From Streptomyces avidinii (GTDB lineage: Bacteria > Actinomycetota > Actinomycetes > Streptomycetales > Streptomycetaceae): DNA of 64,000 nucleotides. The notes below the pieces were generated by a model. That model made no database searches and had not been told where the DNA came from. It was given only the letters and a program-made list of their open reading frames with translations. The position numbers were made by a program, and so were the translations under genes. The DNA lies in NCBI RefSeq assembly GCF_014650695.1, contig NZ_BMVL01000010.1, positions 248,996 through 312,995 of the forward strand, given 5' to 3'. Of this stretch, positions 16,796 through 26,163 are shown in pieces. How positions within the stretch are numbered: the stretch's first letter is position 1; the number at the start of each line of letters is the position of its first letter.

Positions 16796-18289
16796 GTGGC
16801 ACAGATCATCGCCGAGGTCTCACGGACGTTCAACGAGTTTCTGCTCCTGCCGAACCGGACACGCACCGACTGCTCGGCTGCGACGGTCGACTTGCGCACG
16901 CCGCTGGTGCGGCACATGGCGGGCGAGGCACCGGCGATCGAGCTGCAGTCCCCGTTCACGTCCGCGATCATGCAGGCCGTCAGCACACCCGATCTCGCGA
17001 TCACGCTCGCGCGAAACGGTGGTTTCAGCTTCCTGCACCACAATCAGCCGATCCAGGACCAGGCTGCGGCGGTCCGCCAGGTGAAGAACTTCAAGGCCGG
17101 GTTCGTCACCAGCGATACCAACGTCCGCCCCGACGACACCCTGAGCCTCCTGGTCGATGTCATGCGCCGCACCGGTCACAGCACCGCCGCGGTCACCCAC
17201 GACGGGACCGCCACCGGTCGCCTGCTCGGCCTGGTGACCTCCCGGGACTTCCACCCCCAGCGCCATGATCTGGACGGACCGGTCAGTGGCCGGATGACCG
17301 CTGTCGCCGACCTGGCCCACGCCGGGGCGGACACCACGCTTTCCGAGGCCAACGCGCGGCTGTGGGACGAACGACTGGACTGCCTCCCGGTGTTGGATGC
17401 CGAGGGTCACCTGCAGCATCTGGTGTTCCGTTCCGACTACGCGGACAACAAGCGCTTCCCGAACCAGGTCGTGGACGCCGCCAAGCGTCTGCGCGTGGGC
17501 GCGGGCATCAACACCCACGACTATCAGGAGCGCGTCCCGGCCCTGCTGGAGGCGGGCGCGGACGCGTTGTGCTTCGACTCGTCCGACGGCTACAGCGACT
17601 GGCAGGCGCAGGCTCTGACCTGGGTGAAGAAGCACTATCCGGAGATCCCGGTCGGCGGCGGCAACGTGGTCGACGGCGAGGCGTTCACCTTTCTCGCCGA
17701 GGCGGGGGCGGACTTCGTCAAGGTAGGGGTGGGCGGCGGCTCCATCTGCATCACCCGGGACCAGAAGGGCATCGGCCGCGGCCAGGCCAGCGCTGTGCTG
17801 GACGTGGCGGCGGCCCGGGACGCCTTCCGCGAACGCACCGGCGCGTACGTGCCGATCTGCTCCGACGGTGGGCTGGTGCACGACTACCACGTGGCCCTGG
17901 CGCTGGCGATGGGGGCCGACTTCGTCATGATGGGGCGTTACTTCGCACGCTTCGACCAGGCGGCCGGCGCGAAACTGCCCACCCGCGACGGCTTCGTGAA
18001 GGAGTACTGGGGTGAGGGATCGAACCGGGCCCGCAACTGGCAGCGCTACGGCCAGGGAGGCCAAGGGCTGGTCTTCGAGGAAGGCGTGGACGGCTACGTT
18101 CCCTACGCAGGCGACCTCAGCGAAGGTCTCGCCCTGACCATGGCCAAGCTCAAGACCACGATGGTCTCCTGCGGCTCCACCACCCTGCCGGAGTTCCGGT
18201 CCACGGCCCGGCTGACCCTCGTTTCGGACCAGAGCTTCCAGGAGAGCCACGCCAACGTCACCCTGAGGGACACCCCGACGACCCCCTGA
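16796..18289 (+). CDS. IMP dehydrogenase, Tritrichomonas-like subtype
   Basis: GTG at 16796 after AGGAGGAACGA; 497 aa. Beta/alpha barrel with two CBS repeats inserted at about residues 100-220. The active-site loop GVGGGSICITRDQKGIGRGQ carries Cys318 (the covalent nucleophile), and the flap has NWQRYG with Arg417-Tyr418, the hydrolysis dyad. Loop and numbering match the Tritrichomonas foetus enzyme (Cys319, Arg418-Tyr419) rather than the usual bacterial GPGSICTT form. It should oxidise IMP to XMP with NAD+ for guanine nucleotide synthesis. Streptomyces normally has its own guaB elsewhere (general knowledge), so this is probably an extra, possibly inhibitor-tolerant copy. Third-position GC looks a little lower than its neighbours. 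Confidence 0.85.
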   Translation: MAQIIAEVSRTFNEFLLLPNRTRTDCSAATVDLRTPLVRHMAGEAPAIELQSPFTSAIMQAVSTPDLAITLARNGGFSFLHHNQPIQDQAAAVRQVKNFKAGFVTSDTNVRPDDTLSLLVDVMRRTGHSTAAVTHDGTATGRLLGLVTSRDFHPQRHDLDGPVSGRMTAVADLAHAGADTTLSEANARLWDERLDCLPVLDAEGHLQHLVFRSDYADNKRFPNQVVDAAKRLRVGAGINTHDYQERVPALLEAGADALCFDSSDGYSDWQAQALTWVKKHYPEIPVGGGNVVDGEAFTFLAEAGADFVKVGVGGGSICITRDQKGIGRGQASAVLDVAAARDAFRERTGAYVPICSDGGLVHDYHVALALAMGADFVMMGRYFARFDQAAGAKLPTRDGFVKEYWGEGSNRARNWQRYGQGGQGLVFEEGVDGYVPYAGDLSEGLALTMAKLKTTMVSCGSTTLPEFRSTARLTLVSDQSFQESHANVTLRDTPTTP

Positions 18290-18351
18290 CGGTGCTGGGC
18301 CGGTCGCGATGGGGCCCCGGTCCGGGCGCGGCGAGGTGGCAGGATGATGCG

Positions 18352-18705
18352 GTGTCCGACTCTCTGCGTGAACTCTGGTTTCGCGGCACCGCCTTCAATC
18401 CGGCGGCGCTCTCCGACGTACTGATACGCCTGGTGGATGGAGCGGCCGGTGAGGCCGGCCGGTCGATGTGCGAGGGGCGTGACCTGCCCGACGCCGTCAT
18501 CGACGCAGCCCTCGGCCTGCCGGACGACATCCTCGTCACCCCCGACGAGGCGGTGCGCCGGGCGGCCGGCGCCGACCCCGGGCTGACGCCGGAAGCCCTG
18601 GAGGCTCTCCTCGTCGACCCCCGCACCGCGGAGGGCGCTGCGGCCAACCCGTCCCTCCCCGTCGCCCGCATGCACGCCCTCCTCGACTGCTGCTCGATCG
18701 CGTGA
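18352..18705 (+). CDS. Small leucine-rich-repeat-variant-like protein
   Basis: GTG at 18352 is chosen over 18292 because CAGGATG lies just upstream and the first 20 residues of the longer form are low-complexity. 117 aa. The pattern AAGADPGLTPEALEALL then AAANPSLPVARMHALLD is that of two LRV (leucine-rich repeat variant) helical units common in Streptomyces. It is probably a soluble protein-binding module. Partner unknown. It stands alone, 62 bp after the IMP dehydrogenase gene, and could be co-transcribed. Confidence 0.55.
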   Translation: MSDSLRELWFRGTAFNPAALSDVLIRLVDGAAGEAGRSMCEGRDLPDAVIDAALGLPDDILVTPDEAVRRAAGADPGLTPEALEALLVDPRTAEGAAANPSLPVARMHALLDCCSIA

Positions 18706-19023
18706 GGGGGAAGAGGATGAGCTTTCGGCGTCAGCGCGTCGCACCGGTGATGGTGGCCCTCTGGATGTAGAAGCGGCTTCTGCGGGACCGGTAGCCGCAA
18801 ACACCTGGAGCACGATCCATGTGGCTGCAGTCGTCGCTGCTGCAGCCCTGGTCGGGCACACGGTGTGGAGGTGGCGATACTCGGCACGACAGCCTGAGGG
18901 CCAGGGCTGATGGGCCCACTCCGACGATCGCAGCTCAGGGCTTCGGGCGACGGCCCCCGGGGATGAACCACAGGGTGATCGTGGCGGCCGGGTGAATTGC
19001 CGCCCGCCCGAGGCAGCTGGTTG
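18706..19023. other. 318-bp region without a supported gene
   Basis: The second forward frame from about 18690 to 18908 reads through a hydrophobic stretch like a membrane segment (HVAAVVAAAALVGHTVWRW) but has no usable start codon. It may be a gene remnant. No RNA gene or repeat was seen. Confidence 0.4.
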
Positions 19024-19728
19024 TCACACCGTGCACTGGTGTTGTTCGGCCTGCAGTACCAGCCGGCGGGCCGTGTCCGCCTCCTCCCGGACCTTGTCGA
19101 GGCGCTCCTCCAGTTGGGCGACCCGCTCGCGGTAGCGCTCCAGCTCGGCACGTACGAACTCCACGTCGGCCACCTGCTGCGCCGACTCCTGGCGGATCTC
19201 CTCCGTCTCCTGCGCGAACCGGTGCTCGGAAACGTCCAGTTGGGCGATGGCCAGGTCCGCGGCCTCCTCCGCCAGCGCGGTGCGCCGTTCGGCGTCCAGG
19301 GTCCGCTGGGCCGCGGCCCTGGTCACGGTGCGGATGCGCGCCTCGGCGGCGGCCGAGTCCGTGATGATGGCCAGTTCCTCGATGTAGCCGGGCAGGTCCG
19401 TGGCCAGCCGGGAGATGAGCGCCACGAGGCCGTCACGGGTGCCTGATGCGTCCTTGCCCTCTGTCGCGTCCTCCAGGGCGGTCCACATGGTGGCTTCGGT
19501 CGTCCCGTCCACGGGGGCGCCGGCCGCCTCGGCCGCCTTCTTCGCCTCGGCCGCCCGGCGTTTCTCGTCCTTGCGCTGCTGCCGCTTGGCGCGGAACGTG
19601 CGGAACGCGCCCAGTGCGTTGTGGTCGGGGTGGGCGCAGTACCGGGGTGCCGGGTTGTCGGCCGTCGGTGCCTCGGGGTGGTTCGTGCACTCCGGGTAAG
19701 CGCAGTGGGGGAGCGTCTCGACCGTCAT
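19024..19728 (-). CDS. Zinc-binding coiled-coil protein
   Basis: Start at 19728 (ATGACGGTCGAG) is preferred over upstream ATGs because GGAAGGCGGAAAG precedes it; 234 aa. Near the N-terminus C-x4-C (CAYPEC) and CAHPDH form a likely zinc site. A basic helix follows (KRQQRKDEKRRAAEAKK), and from about residue 130 a long heptad-like coiled coil runs to the C-terminus. This resembles KfrA-like or structural DNA-associated proteins found on Streptomyces plasmids and integrated elements. The region around it is sparse, with slightly lower GC, so it may be acquired DNA. Function unknown. Confidence 0.6.
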   Translation of the reverse strand: MTVETLPHCAYPECTNHPEAPTADNPAPRYCAHPDHNALGAFRTFRAKRQQRKDEKRRAAEAKKAAEAAGAPVDGTTEATMWTALEDATEGKDASGTRDGLVALISRLATDLPGYIEELAIITDSAAAEARIRTVTRAAAQRTLDAERRTALAEEAADLAIAQLDVSEHRFAQETEEIRQESAQQVADVEFVRAELERYRERVAQLEERLDKVREEADTARRLVLQAEQHQCTV

Positions 19729-19895
19729 CTTTCCGCCTTCCAGTGACATTTCGGGTTCCCTCGGGTGCGGCACGTGCCGTCCGGTCGCACTCGGGGATGT
19801 ACGAACACGCTAGAGGCGGATGGGGACTTGGGGGCGTCTCCAGGGGGTGGCGTCAGGGATCCGTAAGATCATCGGCCGACCCGGGGCAATACGCC

Positions 19896-19930
19896 GGAAG
19901 GCCCGGCCCCCCGAGGGGGCCGGGCCTTCC
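19896..19930 (-). terminator. Strong terminator of kgd
   Basis: A perfect 16-bp stem (19896-19911 with 19915-19930) and 3-nt loop sit 18 bp downstream of the kgd stop on the minus strand. Confidence 0.85.
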
Positions 19931-19947
19931 GTGGTGCCGCGTGGCGG

Positions 19948-22900
19948 TTACGCCTCGAAGACCTCGTTCAGCAGGAGCTGCTGCTCCGCCTGGTGGCGCT
20001 TCGCGGAGCCCACCGCAGGGGACGAGCCGTGCGGGCGCGAGATGCGCCGCAGGCGCTCGCCCGCCGGGACGTCCGCGCCGACCGCCAGGTCGAGGTGGTC
20101 GATCAGGTTCAGCGCGATGAACGGCCACGCCCCCTGGTTCGCCGGTTCCTCCTGGGCCCAGATGTACTTCGCCGCGTTCGGGAACTTGGCGATCTCGGCC
20201 TGGATCTCCGCACCGGCGAGCGGGTAGAGCCGCTCGATGCGGATGATCGCGGTGTCGGTGACGCCGCGCTTCTCGCGCTCGGCCTCCAGGTCGTAGTAGA
20301 CCTTGCCCGCGCAGAAGACGACCTTGCGGACCGCGTTCGCGTCCACCGTCGTGTCACCGATGACCGGACGGAACGAACCGGTGGTGAACTCCTCCGCCTT
20401 CGACGCCGCCGCCTTCAGACGCAGCATCGACTTCGGGGTGAAGACGATGAGCGGCTTGTGGTGCGGGTTGTGGACCTGCCACCGCAGGAGGTGGAAGTAG
20501 TTCGACGGGAGGGTGGGCATGGCCACCGTCATGTTGTCCTGCGCGCACATCTGGAGGAAGCGCTCGGGACGCGCGGACGAGTGGTCCGGGCCCTGGCCCT
20601 CGTAGCCGTGCGGCAGGAGCAGCGTGACGCCGGAGGTCTGGCCCCACTTCTGCTCGGCCGAGGAGATGAACTCGTCGACGACGGTCTGCGCACCGTTGAC
20701 GAAGTCACCGAACTGGGCCTCCCAGAGGACCAGCGCGTCCGGACGGGCCAGCGAGTAGCCGTACTCGAAGCCCATGGCCGCGTACTCGGAGAGCAGCGAG
20801 TCGTAGACGTTGTAGCGGGCCTGGTCGTCCGACAGGTAGAGGAGCGGGGTGTAGTCCTCGCCCGTCTCCCGGTCGATGAGGACCGCGTGGCGCTGGCCGA
20901 AGGTGCCGCGGCGGGAGTCCTGGCCGGACAGCCGGACCGGGGTGCCCTCCATCAGCAGCGAGCCGAAGGCGAGGGTCTCGCCCATGCCCCAGTCGATGGT
21001 GCCCTCGTCGATCATCGCCGCGCGGCGTTGCAGCTGCGGCAGCAGACGCGGGTGGACGGTGACGCCCTCGGGGATGGTGACCTGGGACTCGGCGATCCGC
21101 TTGACGACGTCCTGGGAGATCGCGGTGTTGACGGCGACCGGGAAGTCGGGCTGCGGGGTCGGGGAGGGCGCCGCGACGGCGGGCTGCGTGGCGGCCTCGC
21201 GGACCTCCGCGAATACCTTTTCCAGCTGGCCCTGGAAGTCCTGGAGCGCCTGCTCGGCCTCTTCCAGCGTGATGTCGCCGCGACCGATGAGGGACTCGGT
21301 GTAGAGCTTGCGCACCGAGCGCTTCTTGTCGATCAGGTCGTACATCAGCGGCTGGGTGAAGGCCGGGTTGTCGGACTCGTTGTGGCCGCGACGGCGGTAG
21401 CAGATGAGGTCGATGACCACGTCCTTGTTGAACGCCTGGCGGAACTCGAAGGCCAGACGGGCAACGCGGACGACGGCCTCGGGGTCGTCGCCGTTCACGT
21501 GGAAGATCGGCGCCTCGATCATGCGGGCCACGTCGGTCGCGTACATCGAGGAACGCGAGGACTCCGGGGCGGCGGTGAAGCCGACCTGGTTGTTGATGAC
21601 CACGTGCACGGTGCCGCCGGTGCGGTAGCCGCGCAGCTGCGACATGTTCAGCGTCTCGGCGACCACGCCCTGGCCCGCGAAGGCCGCGTCGCCGTGGAGC
21701 GCGAGGGGGAGGACCGTGAAGTCCGTGCCGCCCTTGTTGATGACGTCCTGCTTGGCGCGGGCGACACCCTCCAGGACCGGGTCGACCGCCTCCAGGTGCG
21801 AGGGGTTCGCGACGAGCGAGACCTTGATCTGCTCGCCGTCCAGGCCGGTGAACGTGCCCTCGGCGCCCAGGTGGTACTTGACGTCGCCGGAGCCGTGCAT
21901 GGACTTCGGGTCGAGGTTGCCCTCGAACTCGCGGAAGATCTGCGCGTACGACTTGCCGACGATGTTCGCCAGGACGTTCAGGCGGCCGCGGTGGGCCATG
22001 CCGATGACGACCTCTTCGAGGCGGGCCTCGGCGGCCGAGTCGATGACGGCGTCGAGCAGCGGGATGACGGACTCGCCGCCCTCCAGGGAGAAGCGCTTCT
22101 GGCCGACGTACTTCGTCTGCAGGAAGGTCTCGAAGGCCTCCGCCGCGTTCAGGCGGCGCAGGATGCGCAGCTGCTCCTCGCGCTCCGGCTTGCTGTGCGG
22201 GCGCTCGATGCGGTCCTGGATCCAGCGGCGCTGCTTCGGGTCCTGGATGTGCATGAACTCGACGCCGGTGGTGCGGCAGTACGAGTCGCGGAGCACGCCG
22301 AGGATGTCGCGGAGCTTCATCATCGACTTGCCGGAGAAGCCGCCGACCGCGAACTCGCGCTCCAGGTCCCACAGGGTGAGGCCGTGCTCGGTGATGTCGA
22401 GGTCGGGGTGCTTGCGCTGCTTGTACTCCAGCGGGTCCGTGTCGGCCATGACGTGGCCGCGCACCCGGTAGGAGTGGATCAGCTCGAAGACGCGGGCGGC
22501 CTTCGTGACGTCGTCGTCGTGCGAGGCGTCGATGTCGCGGTTCCAGCGGACGGGCTCGTACGGGATGCGCAGCGACTCGAATACGGCGTCGTAGAAGCCG
22601 TCCTCGCCGAGCAGCAGGTTCGCGACGATGCGCAGGAACTCGCCGGAGGCCGCGCCCTGGATGACCCGGTGGTCGTAGGTCGAGGTCAGGGTCATGACCT
22701 TGGAGATGCCCAGCTTGTTCAGGGTGTCCTGCGAGGTGCCCTGGAACTCGGCGGGGTAGTCCATGGAGCCGACGCCCATGATGACCGACTGTCCGGGCAT
22801 CAGGCGGGGCACGGAGTGCACGGTGCCCAGGCCGCCGGGGTTGGTCAGCGAGACGGTGACGCCGGTGAAGTCGTCCATCGTCAGCTTGCCGACACGGGCG

Positions 22901-23862
22901 CGGCGGACGATGTCCTCGTAGGCCTGCCAGAACTCGAAGAAGTTGAGGGTCTCGGCCTTCTTGATGCCGGCGACGACGAGCTGGCGGTCGCCGTTGGGCT
23001 TCACCAGGTCGATCGCGAGGCCGAAGTTGATGTGCTCCGGCTTGACCAGGGTGGGCTTGCCGTCCTTCTCCGCGAAGGAGTAGTTCATGGCCGGCATGGC
23101 CTTGATCGCCTGCACCATCGCGTAGCCGATCAGGTGCGTGAAGGAGATCTTCCCGCCCCGGGCGCGCTTGAGGTGGTTGTTGATGACGATGCGGTTGTCG
23201 AACAGCAGCTTCACCGGGACGGCGCGGACGGAGGTGGCCGTCGGCACGTCGAGGGAGGCGTTCATGTTCTTGGCAACGGCAGCCGCCGGGCCGCGGAGCG
23301 TCACCAGCTCGGGGCCCGCGGGGGCCTCGGTGGCGGCAGCAGAGGGCGCGGCGCCAGCCGCTCCAGTGGAGCCGGTGCCTGCACCGGGCTTCTGCGGGGC
23401 TACGGCGGAGGGGGCGGGCGCGGCCGGTGCGGCGGCCGGGGCCTGGGAGGTGACAGTCACAGCAGGGGCACCAGAGGGGGTGGCAGGAGCAGGGGCAGGG
23501 GCTGGCACAGGCGTGGGCGCGGCAGTCGTGGTGGGGGCCGCGGCGCGCGCCGCCCCCGTGGCGGCGGCGTCGGTGACCTGGGGCGCCGCGGCGACGGTGG
23601 TGGCGGCCTGTGCGGAGGCGCCGTCCGTCGTCGCGGGCTTCTCGGGACCGTCCGACTTCACCGGAGCGACGACAGCGCCCCCCGGCTTGTAGTCGGCGAA
23701 GAAGTCCCACCAGGCCCGGTCGACCGAGTTCGGGTCCTGGAGGTACTGCTGATAGATCTCGTCGACGAGCCACTCATTCGCGCCGAAGCCTGAGGCAGGG
23801 TTCTTCCCGCCCTCTGCTGCTTCGGTCGTGGTGCTCGAGTTACTGGGGGACTGTGGCGACAC
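19948..23862 (-). CDS. kgd: Multifunctional 2-oxoglutarate decarboxylase/dehydrogenase E1-E2
   Basis: GTG at 23862 (VSPQSPSNSS) has GGAAGAGGG upstream; a longer reading to 23937 adds a basic stretch without a ribosome-binding site. 1304 aa. Order: short E1o N-terminal motif (DEIYQQYLQDPNSVDRAWWDFF), a long Ala/Pro/Thr-rich linker (residues 55-200), an E2 acyltransferase domain with the DHRVIQGA active site, then the thiamine-diphosphate E1 domain. It decarboxylates 2-oxoglutarate and feeds succinyl groups to lipoyl carriers in the TCA cycle. The fusion is the actinobacterial form, close to mycobacterial KgD. The linker is at the long end, which explains the extra length. Monocistronic, with a strong terminator. 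Confidence 0.95.
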   Translation of the reverse strand: MSPQSPSNSSTTTEAAEGGKNPASGFGANEWLVDEIYQQYLQDPNSVDRAWWDFFADYKPGGAVVAPVKSDGPEKPATTDGASAQAATTVAAAPQVTDAAATGAARAAAPTTTAAPTPVPAPAPAPATPSGAPAVTVTSQAPAAAPAAPAPSAVAPQKPGAGTGSTGAAGAAPSAAATEAPAGPELVTLRGPAAAVAKNMNASLDVPTATSVRAVPVKLLFDNRIVINNHLKRARGGKISFTHLIGYAMVQAIKAMPAMNYSFAEKDGKPTLVKPEHINFGLAIDLVKPNGDRQLVVAGIKKAETLNFFEFWQAYEDIVRRARVGKLTMDDFTGVTVSLTNPGGLGTVHSVPRLMPGQSVIMGVGSMDYPAEFQGTSQDTLNKLGISKVMTLTSTYDHRVIQGAASGEFLRIVANLLLGEDGFYDAVFESLRIPYEPVRWNRDIDASHDDDVTKAARVFELIHSYRVRGHVMADTDPLEYKQRKHPDLDITEHGLTLWDLEREFAVGGFSGKSMMKLRDILGVLRDSYCRTTGVEFMHIQDPKQRRWIQDRIERPHSKPEREEQLRILRRLNAAEAFETFLQTKYVGQKRFSLEGGESVIPLLDAVIDSAAEARLEEVVIGMAHRGRLNVLANIVGKSYAQIFREFEGNLDPKSMHGSGDVKYHLGAEGTFTGLDGEQIKVSLVANPSHLEAVDPVLEGVARAKQDVINKGGTDFTVLPLALHGDAAFAGQGVVAETLNMSQLRGYRTGGTVHVVINNQVGFTAAPESSRSSMYATDVARMIEAPIFHVNGDDPEAVVRVARLAFEFRQAFNKDVVIDLICYRRRGHNESDNPAFTQPLMYDLIDKKRSVRKLYTESLIGRGDITLEEAEQALQDFQGQLEKVFAEVREAATQPAVAAPSPTPQPDFPVAVNTAISQDVVKRIAESQVTIPEGVTVHPRLLPQLQRRAAMIDEGTIDWGMGETLAFGSLLMEGTPVRLSGQDSRRGTFGQRHAVLIDRETGEDYTPLLYLSDDQARYNVYDSLLSEYAAMGFEYGYSLARPDALVLWEAQFGDFVNGAQTVVDEFISSAEQKWGQTSGVTLLLPHGYEGQGPDHSSARPERFLQMCAQDNMTVAMPTLPSNYFHLLRWQVHNPHHKPLIVFTPKSMLRLKAAASKAEEFTTGSFRPVIGDTTVDANAVRKVVFCAGKVYYDLEAEREKRGVTDTAIIRIERLYPLAGAEIQAEIAKFPNAAKYIWAQEEPANQGAWPFIALNLIDHLDLAVGADVPAGERLRRISRPHGSSPAVGSAKRHQAEQQLLLNEVFEA

Positions 23863-24121
23863 GGCGGCAACCGCCCTCTTCCGCTTCACAAGGTATGGAC
23901 AGCGGGAATAAAGGCTACGCCTCCTCGGCCGCTGCATGCAGGCCGGGCGGTACTTACGTCGTGCAGGTCACATCGAACGGCGGGTTTCATGACGTGGAAT
24001 GGCGGGAAACCAGCCTGGTTCGGGTAGGGGGCACCGAGGTTGCGGCCCCCTTGGCTTCGCACCCCTGACGGACCCCGGGTACGTGTGGCCGAGATCATGT
24101 CCTTCCCACTCGAACCCTACG

Positions 24122-25225
24122 TCAACCCGGCACCTGCGAGCTGCCCGGAAGCGTGACGAGGATGCGGCAGCCGCGTGACGATTCGGCCACTCCGATCCGC
24201 CCTCCGTGCAGCTCCACGGCCCAGCGGGCGATCGCCAGGCCCAGTCCGGTGCCTCCGTCGCCGCCGCCCGCGCTGCCCCGGTTGAACCGCTCGAAGACCC
24301 GGTGCCGCTCCGCCTCCGGGATGCCGGGGCCCTCGTCGCGTACTTCCAGGACGAGGCTGCCGGGCGCGTCGCCGGCCCGGGCGCGGACCGTGACCCGGCC
24401 GTGCGGAGGGCTGTGCTTGACCGCGTTGTCGATCAAATTTGCCACTACCTGGTGGAGTCGCTCGGCGTCCGCGTGCGCCCACAGCTCGGACGGGAAGACG
24501 TCCAGGTGCAGGTGTACGTCGTTGCGGGTGTGCCCGCCCGAGCCGGAGAGCAGCCCCGGCCGGCCGGCGGCCGCCAGCCTCGATTCCTTCAGCACGCCCG
24601 ACAGGTACGGCCACACCTCGAAGCGGCGGGCGCGCAGCGGGACCACGCCGTTGTCCACCCGGGAGAGGTCCAGCAGGGTCTCCACGAGCCCGCCGAGCCG
24701 CTCGGTCTGCTTCAGCATCGTGCGCATGGTCTCCGGATCGGCGGCCGAGACCCCGTCCACCACGTTCTCCAGTACCGCCCGCAGCGCCGCGATGGGCGTG
24801 CGCAGCTCGTGCGACACGTTGGCGACGAGCTCCTTGCGGTGCCGGTCCACGGCCTCCAGGTCGTCCGCCATCAGGTTGATGGTGGAGGCCAGGTCGCCGA
24901 GCTCGTCGCGGCGACCCGCCCCGCGCACCCGCCGGGTGAAGTCGCCGTGGGATATCGCCCGGGCCACGGTCGTCATGTCGTCCAGCGGCGCCGTCAGGCT
25001 GTGCGCCACGAACTGGGTGATCAGCATCGAGGCGATCACCGAGAAGACCGTGATGAAGCGCAGCTCGGTGTCCGTGCGCAGGGCCACCAGCAGCAGGCCC
25101 GTCGTGATGAAGACCGAGACCACCACGAGGGTGCCCAGCTTGGTCTTGATCGAGAAGGGCGAGAAGGGCCGCAGCCCGCCCACGGGCCGCTGCCTCTGCC
25201 GCTGCCGTATCGGCGGGCCGCTCAT
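24122..25225 (-). CDS. Sensor histidine kinase (HAMP, HisKA, HATPase)
   Basis: Start at 25225 overlaps the response-regulator stop (ATGA); 367 aa. A membrane segment sits at residues 32-52 and another hydrophobic stretch at 60-80, giving a very small or absent outer domain. HAMP follows (SLTAPLDDMTTVARAI), then the H box VSHELRTPIAAL with His139, an N box (NLIDNAVKHS) and G boxes (DEGPGI, GGTGLGLAI). Phospho-donor to the OmpR-type regulator encoded upstream. With no sensory domain visible it may sense the membrane or a partner. The pair lies next to kgd as in other Streptomyces. Confidence 0.92.
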   Translation of the reverse strand: MSGPPIRQRQRQRPVGGLRPFSPFSIKTKLGTLVVVSVFITTGLLLVALRTDTELRFITVFSVIASMLITQFVAHSLTAPLDDMTTVARAISHGDFTRRVRGAGRRDELGDLASTINLMADDLEAVDRHRKELVANVSHELRTPIAALRAVLENVVDGVSAADPETMRTMLKQTERLGGLVETLLDLSRVDNGVVPLRARRFEVWPYLSGVLKESRLAAAGRPGLLSGSGGHTRNDVHLHLDVFPSELWAHADAERLHQVVANLIDNAVKHSPPHGRVTVRARAGDAPGSLVLEVRDEGPGIPEAERHRVFERFNRGSAGGGDGGTGLGLAIARWAVELHGGRIGVAESSRGCRILVTLPGSSQVPG

Positions 25226-25962
25226 GCCTGGGCCGGGGTCTCCAGGGCGTACCCGACGCCGTGGACCGTACGGATCCGCTCCGCGCCGATCTTGCGTCGC
25301 AGGGCCTTGATGTGGCTGTCGACCGTACGGGTCCCGGAGGCGTCGGCCCAGTCCCACACCTCGGCCAGCAGCTGCTCCCGGGAGAGCACCGCCCGCGGGG
25401 TGCCGGCCAGGCAGACCAGCAGGTCGAACTCGGTCGGGGTCAGGTGCACGTCCTCGGTGTGCACCCGCACCCGGCGCTGCGCGTGGTCGATCTCCAGATC
25501 GCCCAGGCGCAGGGTGGCCCCGCGCGGGGTGTGCGCGGCGATGGTGGCCCGCTCCACGCGCCGCAGCAGGACGTGGACCCGCGCGGCCAGCTCGCGCATC
25601 GAGAACGGCTTGGTCATGTAGTCGTCCGCGCCGACCCCGAGCCCGACCAGCAGGTCGGTCTCGTCGTCACGCGCGGTGAGCATGAGGACCGGGACGGGCC
25701 GCTGGGCCTGGACCCGGCGGCACACCTCCAGGCCGTCGAAGCCGGGCAGCATGATGTCGAGGACCAGCAGCTCCGGCAGCCAGTTCTCGGCCGCGGCGAC
25801 GGCGGAGGGCCCGTCCCCGGCCGTCTGCACCTGGAAGCCCTCGGCGCGCAGGCGGGCCGCGATGGCCTCGGCGATGGTGTGGTCGTCCTCGACGACCAGC
25901 ACACGCCGCTGAGCGCCGGGTGTCGCCGCGGCGCCCTGATGGGTGGTGTGTGTCTGTTCCAT
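25222..25962 (-). CDS. OmpR-family response regulator
   Basis: 246 aa. Receiver domain at residues 20-135 with acidic pair EDD at 25-27 and phospho-acceptor Asp69 (LLVLDIMLPG), switch Thr in LMLTARD, Lys in TKPF. Winged-helix DNA-binding domain at 150-240 (DLLVCLAGTPRAVLSREQLL, then the VDSHIKALRRKIG recognition helix). First gene of the two-gene operon, reading toward kgd. The upstream 200 bp should hold its promoter. Target genes are unknown. Confidence 0.93.
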   Translation of the reverse strand: MEQTHTTHQGAAATPGAQRRVLVVEDDHTIAEAIAARLRAEGFQVQTAGDGPSAVAAAENWLPELLVLDIMLPGFDGLEVCRRVQAQRPVPVLMLTARDDETDLLVGLGVGADDYMTKPFSMRELAARVHVLLRRVERATIAAHTPRGATLRLGDLEIDHAQRRVRVHTEDVHLTPTEFDLLVCLAGTPRAVLSREQLLAEVWDWADASGTRTVDSHIKALRRKIGAERIRTVHGVGYALETPAQA

Positions 25963-26087
25963 GTCCGCCCCTGAAGATCCCGCGTGAATGGGGTGCAGCG
26001 TAGAGGAGGCGTGGGCCTGCGGCTACGTGGGGTTCGGACATGGCATATGTGCTGGACCACAGTAAGCGGAATGTGGTGTACCGGGTA

Positions 26088-26108
26088 CCGGTCCCCCCAC
26101 GGGACCGG
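26088..26108 (-). terminator. Hairpin after the GH3 gene
   Basis: Eight-base perfect arms (26088-26095 and 26101-26108) with a 5-nt loop lie between the GH3 stop and the response-regulator start, on the strand both share. It probably separates the two units. Confidence 0.45.
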
Positions 26109-26163
26109 CACCCGGCGGGCGAGACCGGTCAGGTGCCTCGCCGTCCTGGGGGCCGGGCGGCGG

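Noticed and set aside
18690..18908. Small membrane protein in the second forward frame
   Set aside because: No start codon or ribosome-binding site; recorded as a possible remnant only.
26041..26110. tRNA or riboswitch between the GH3 and regulator genes
   Set aside because: Only a simple 8-bp hairpin; no cloverleaf or conserved core.
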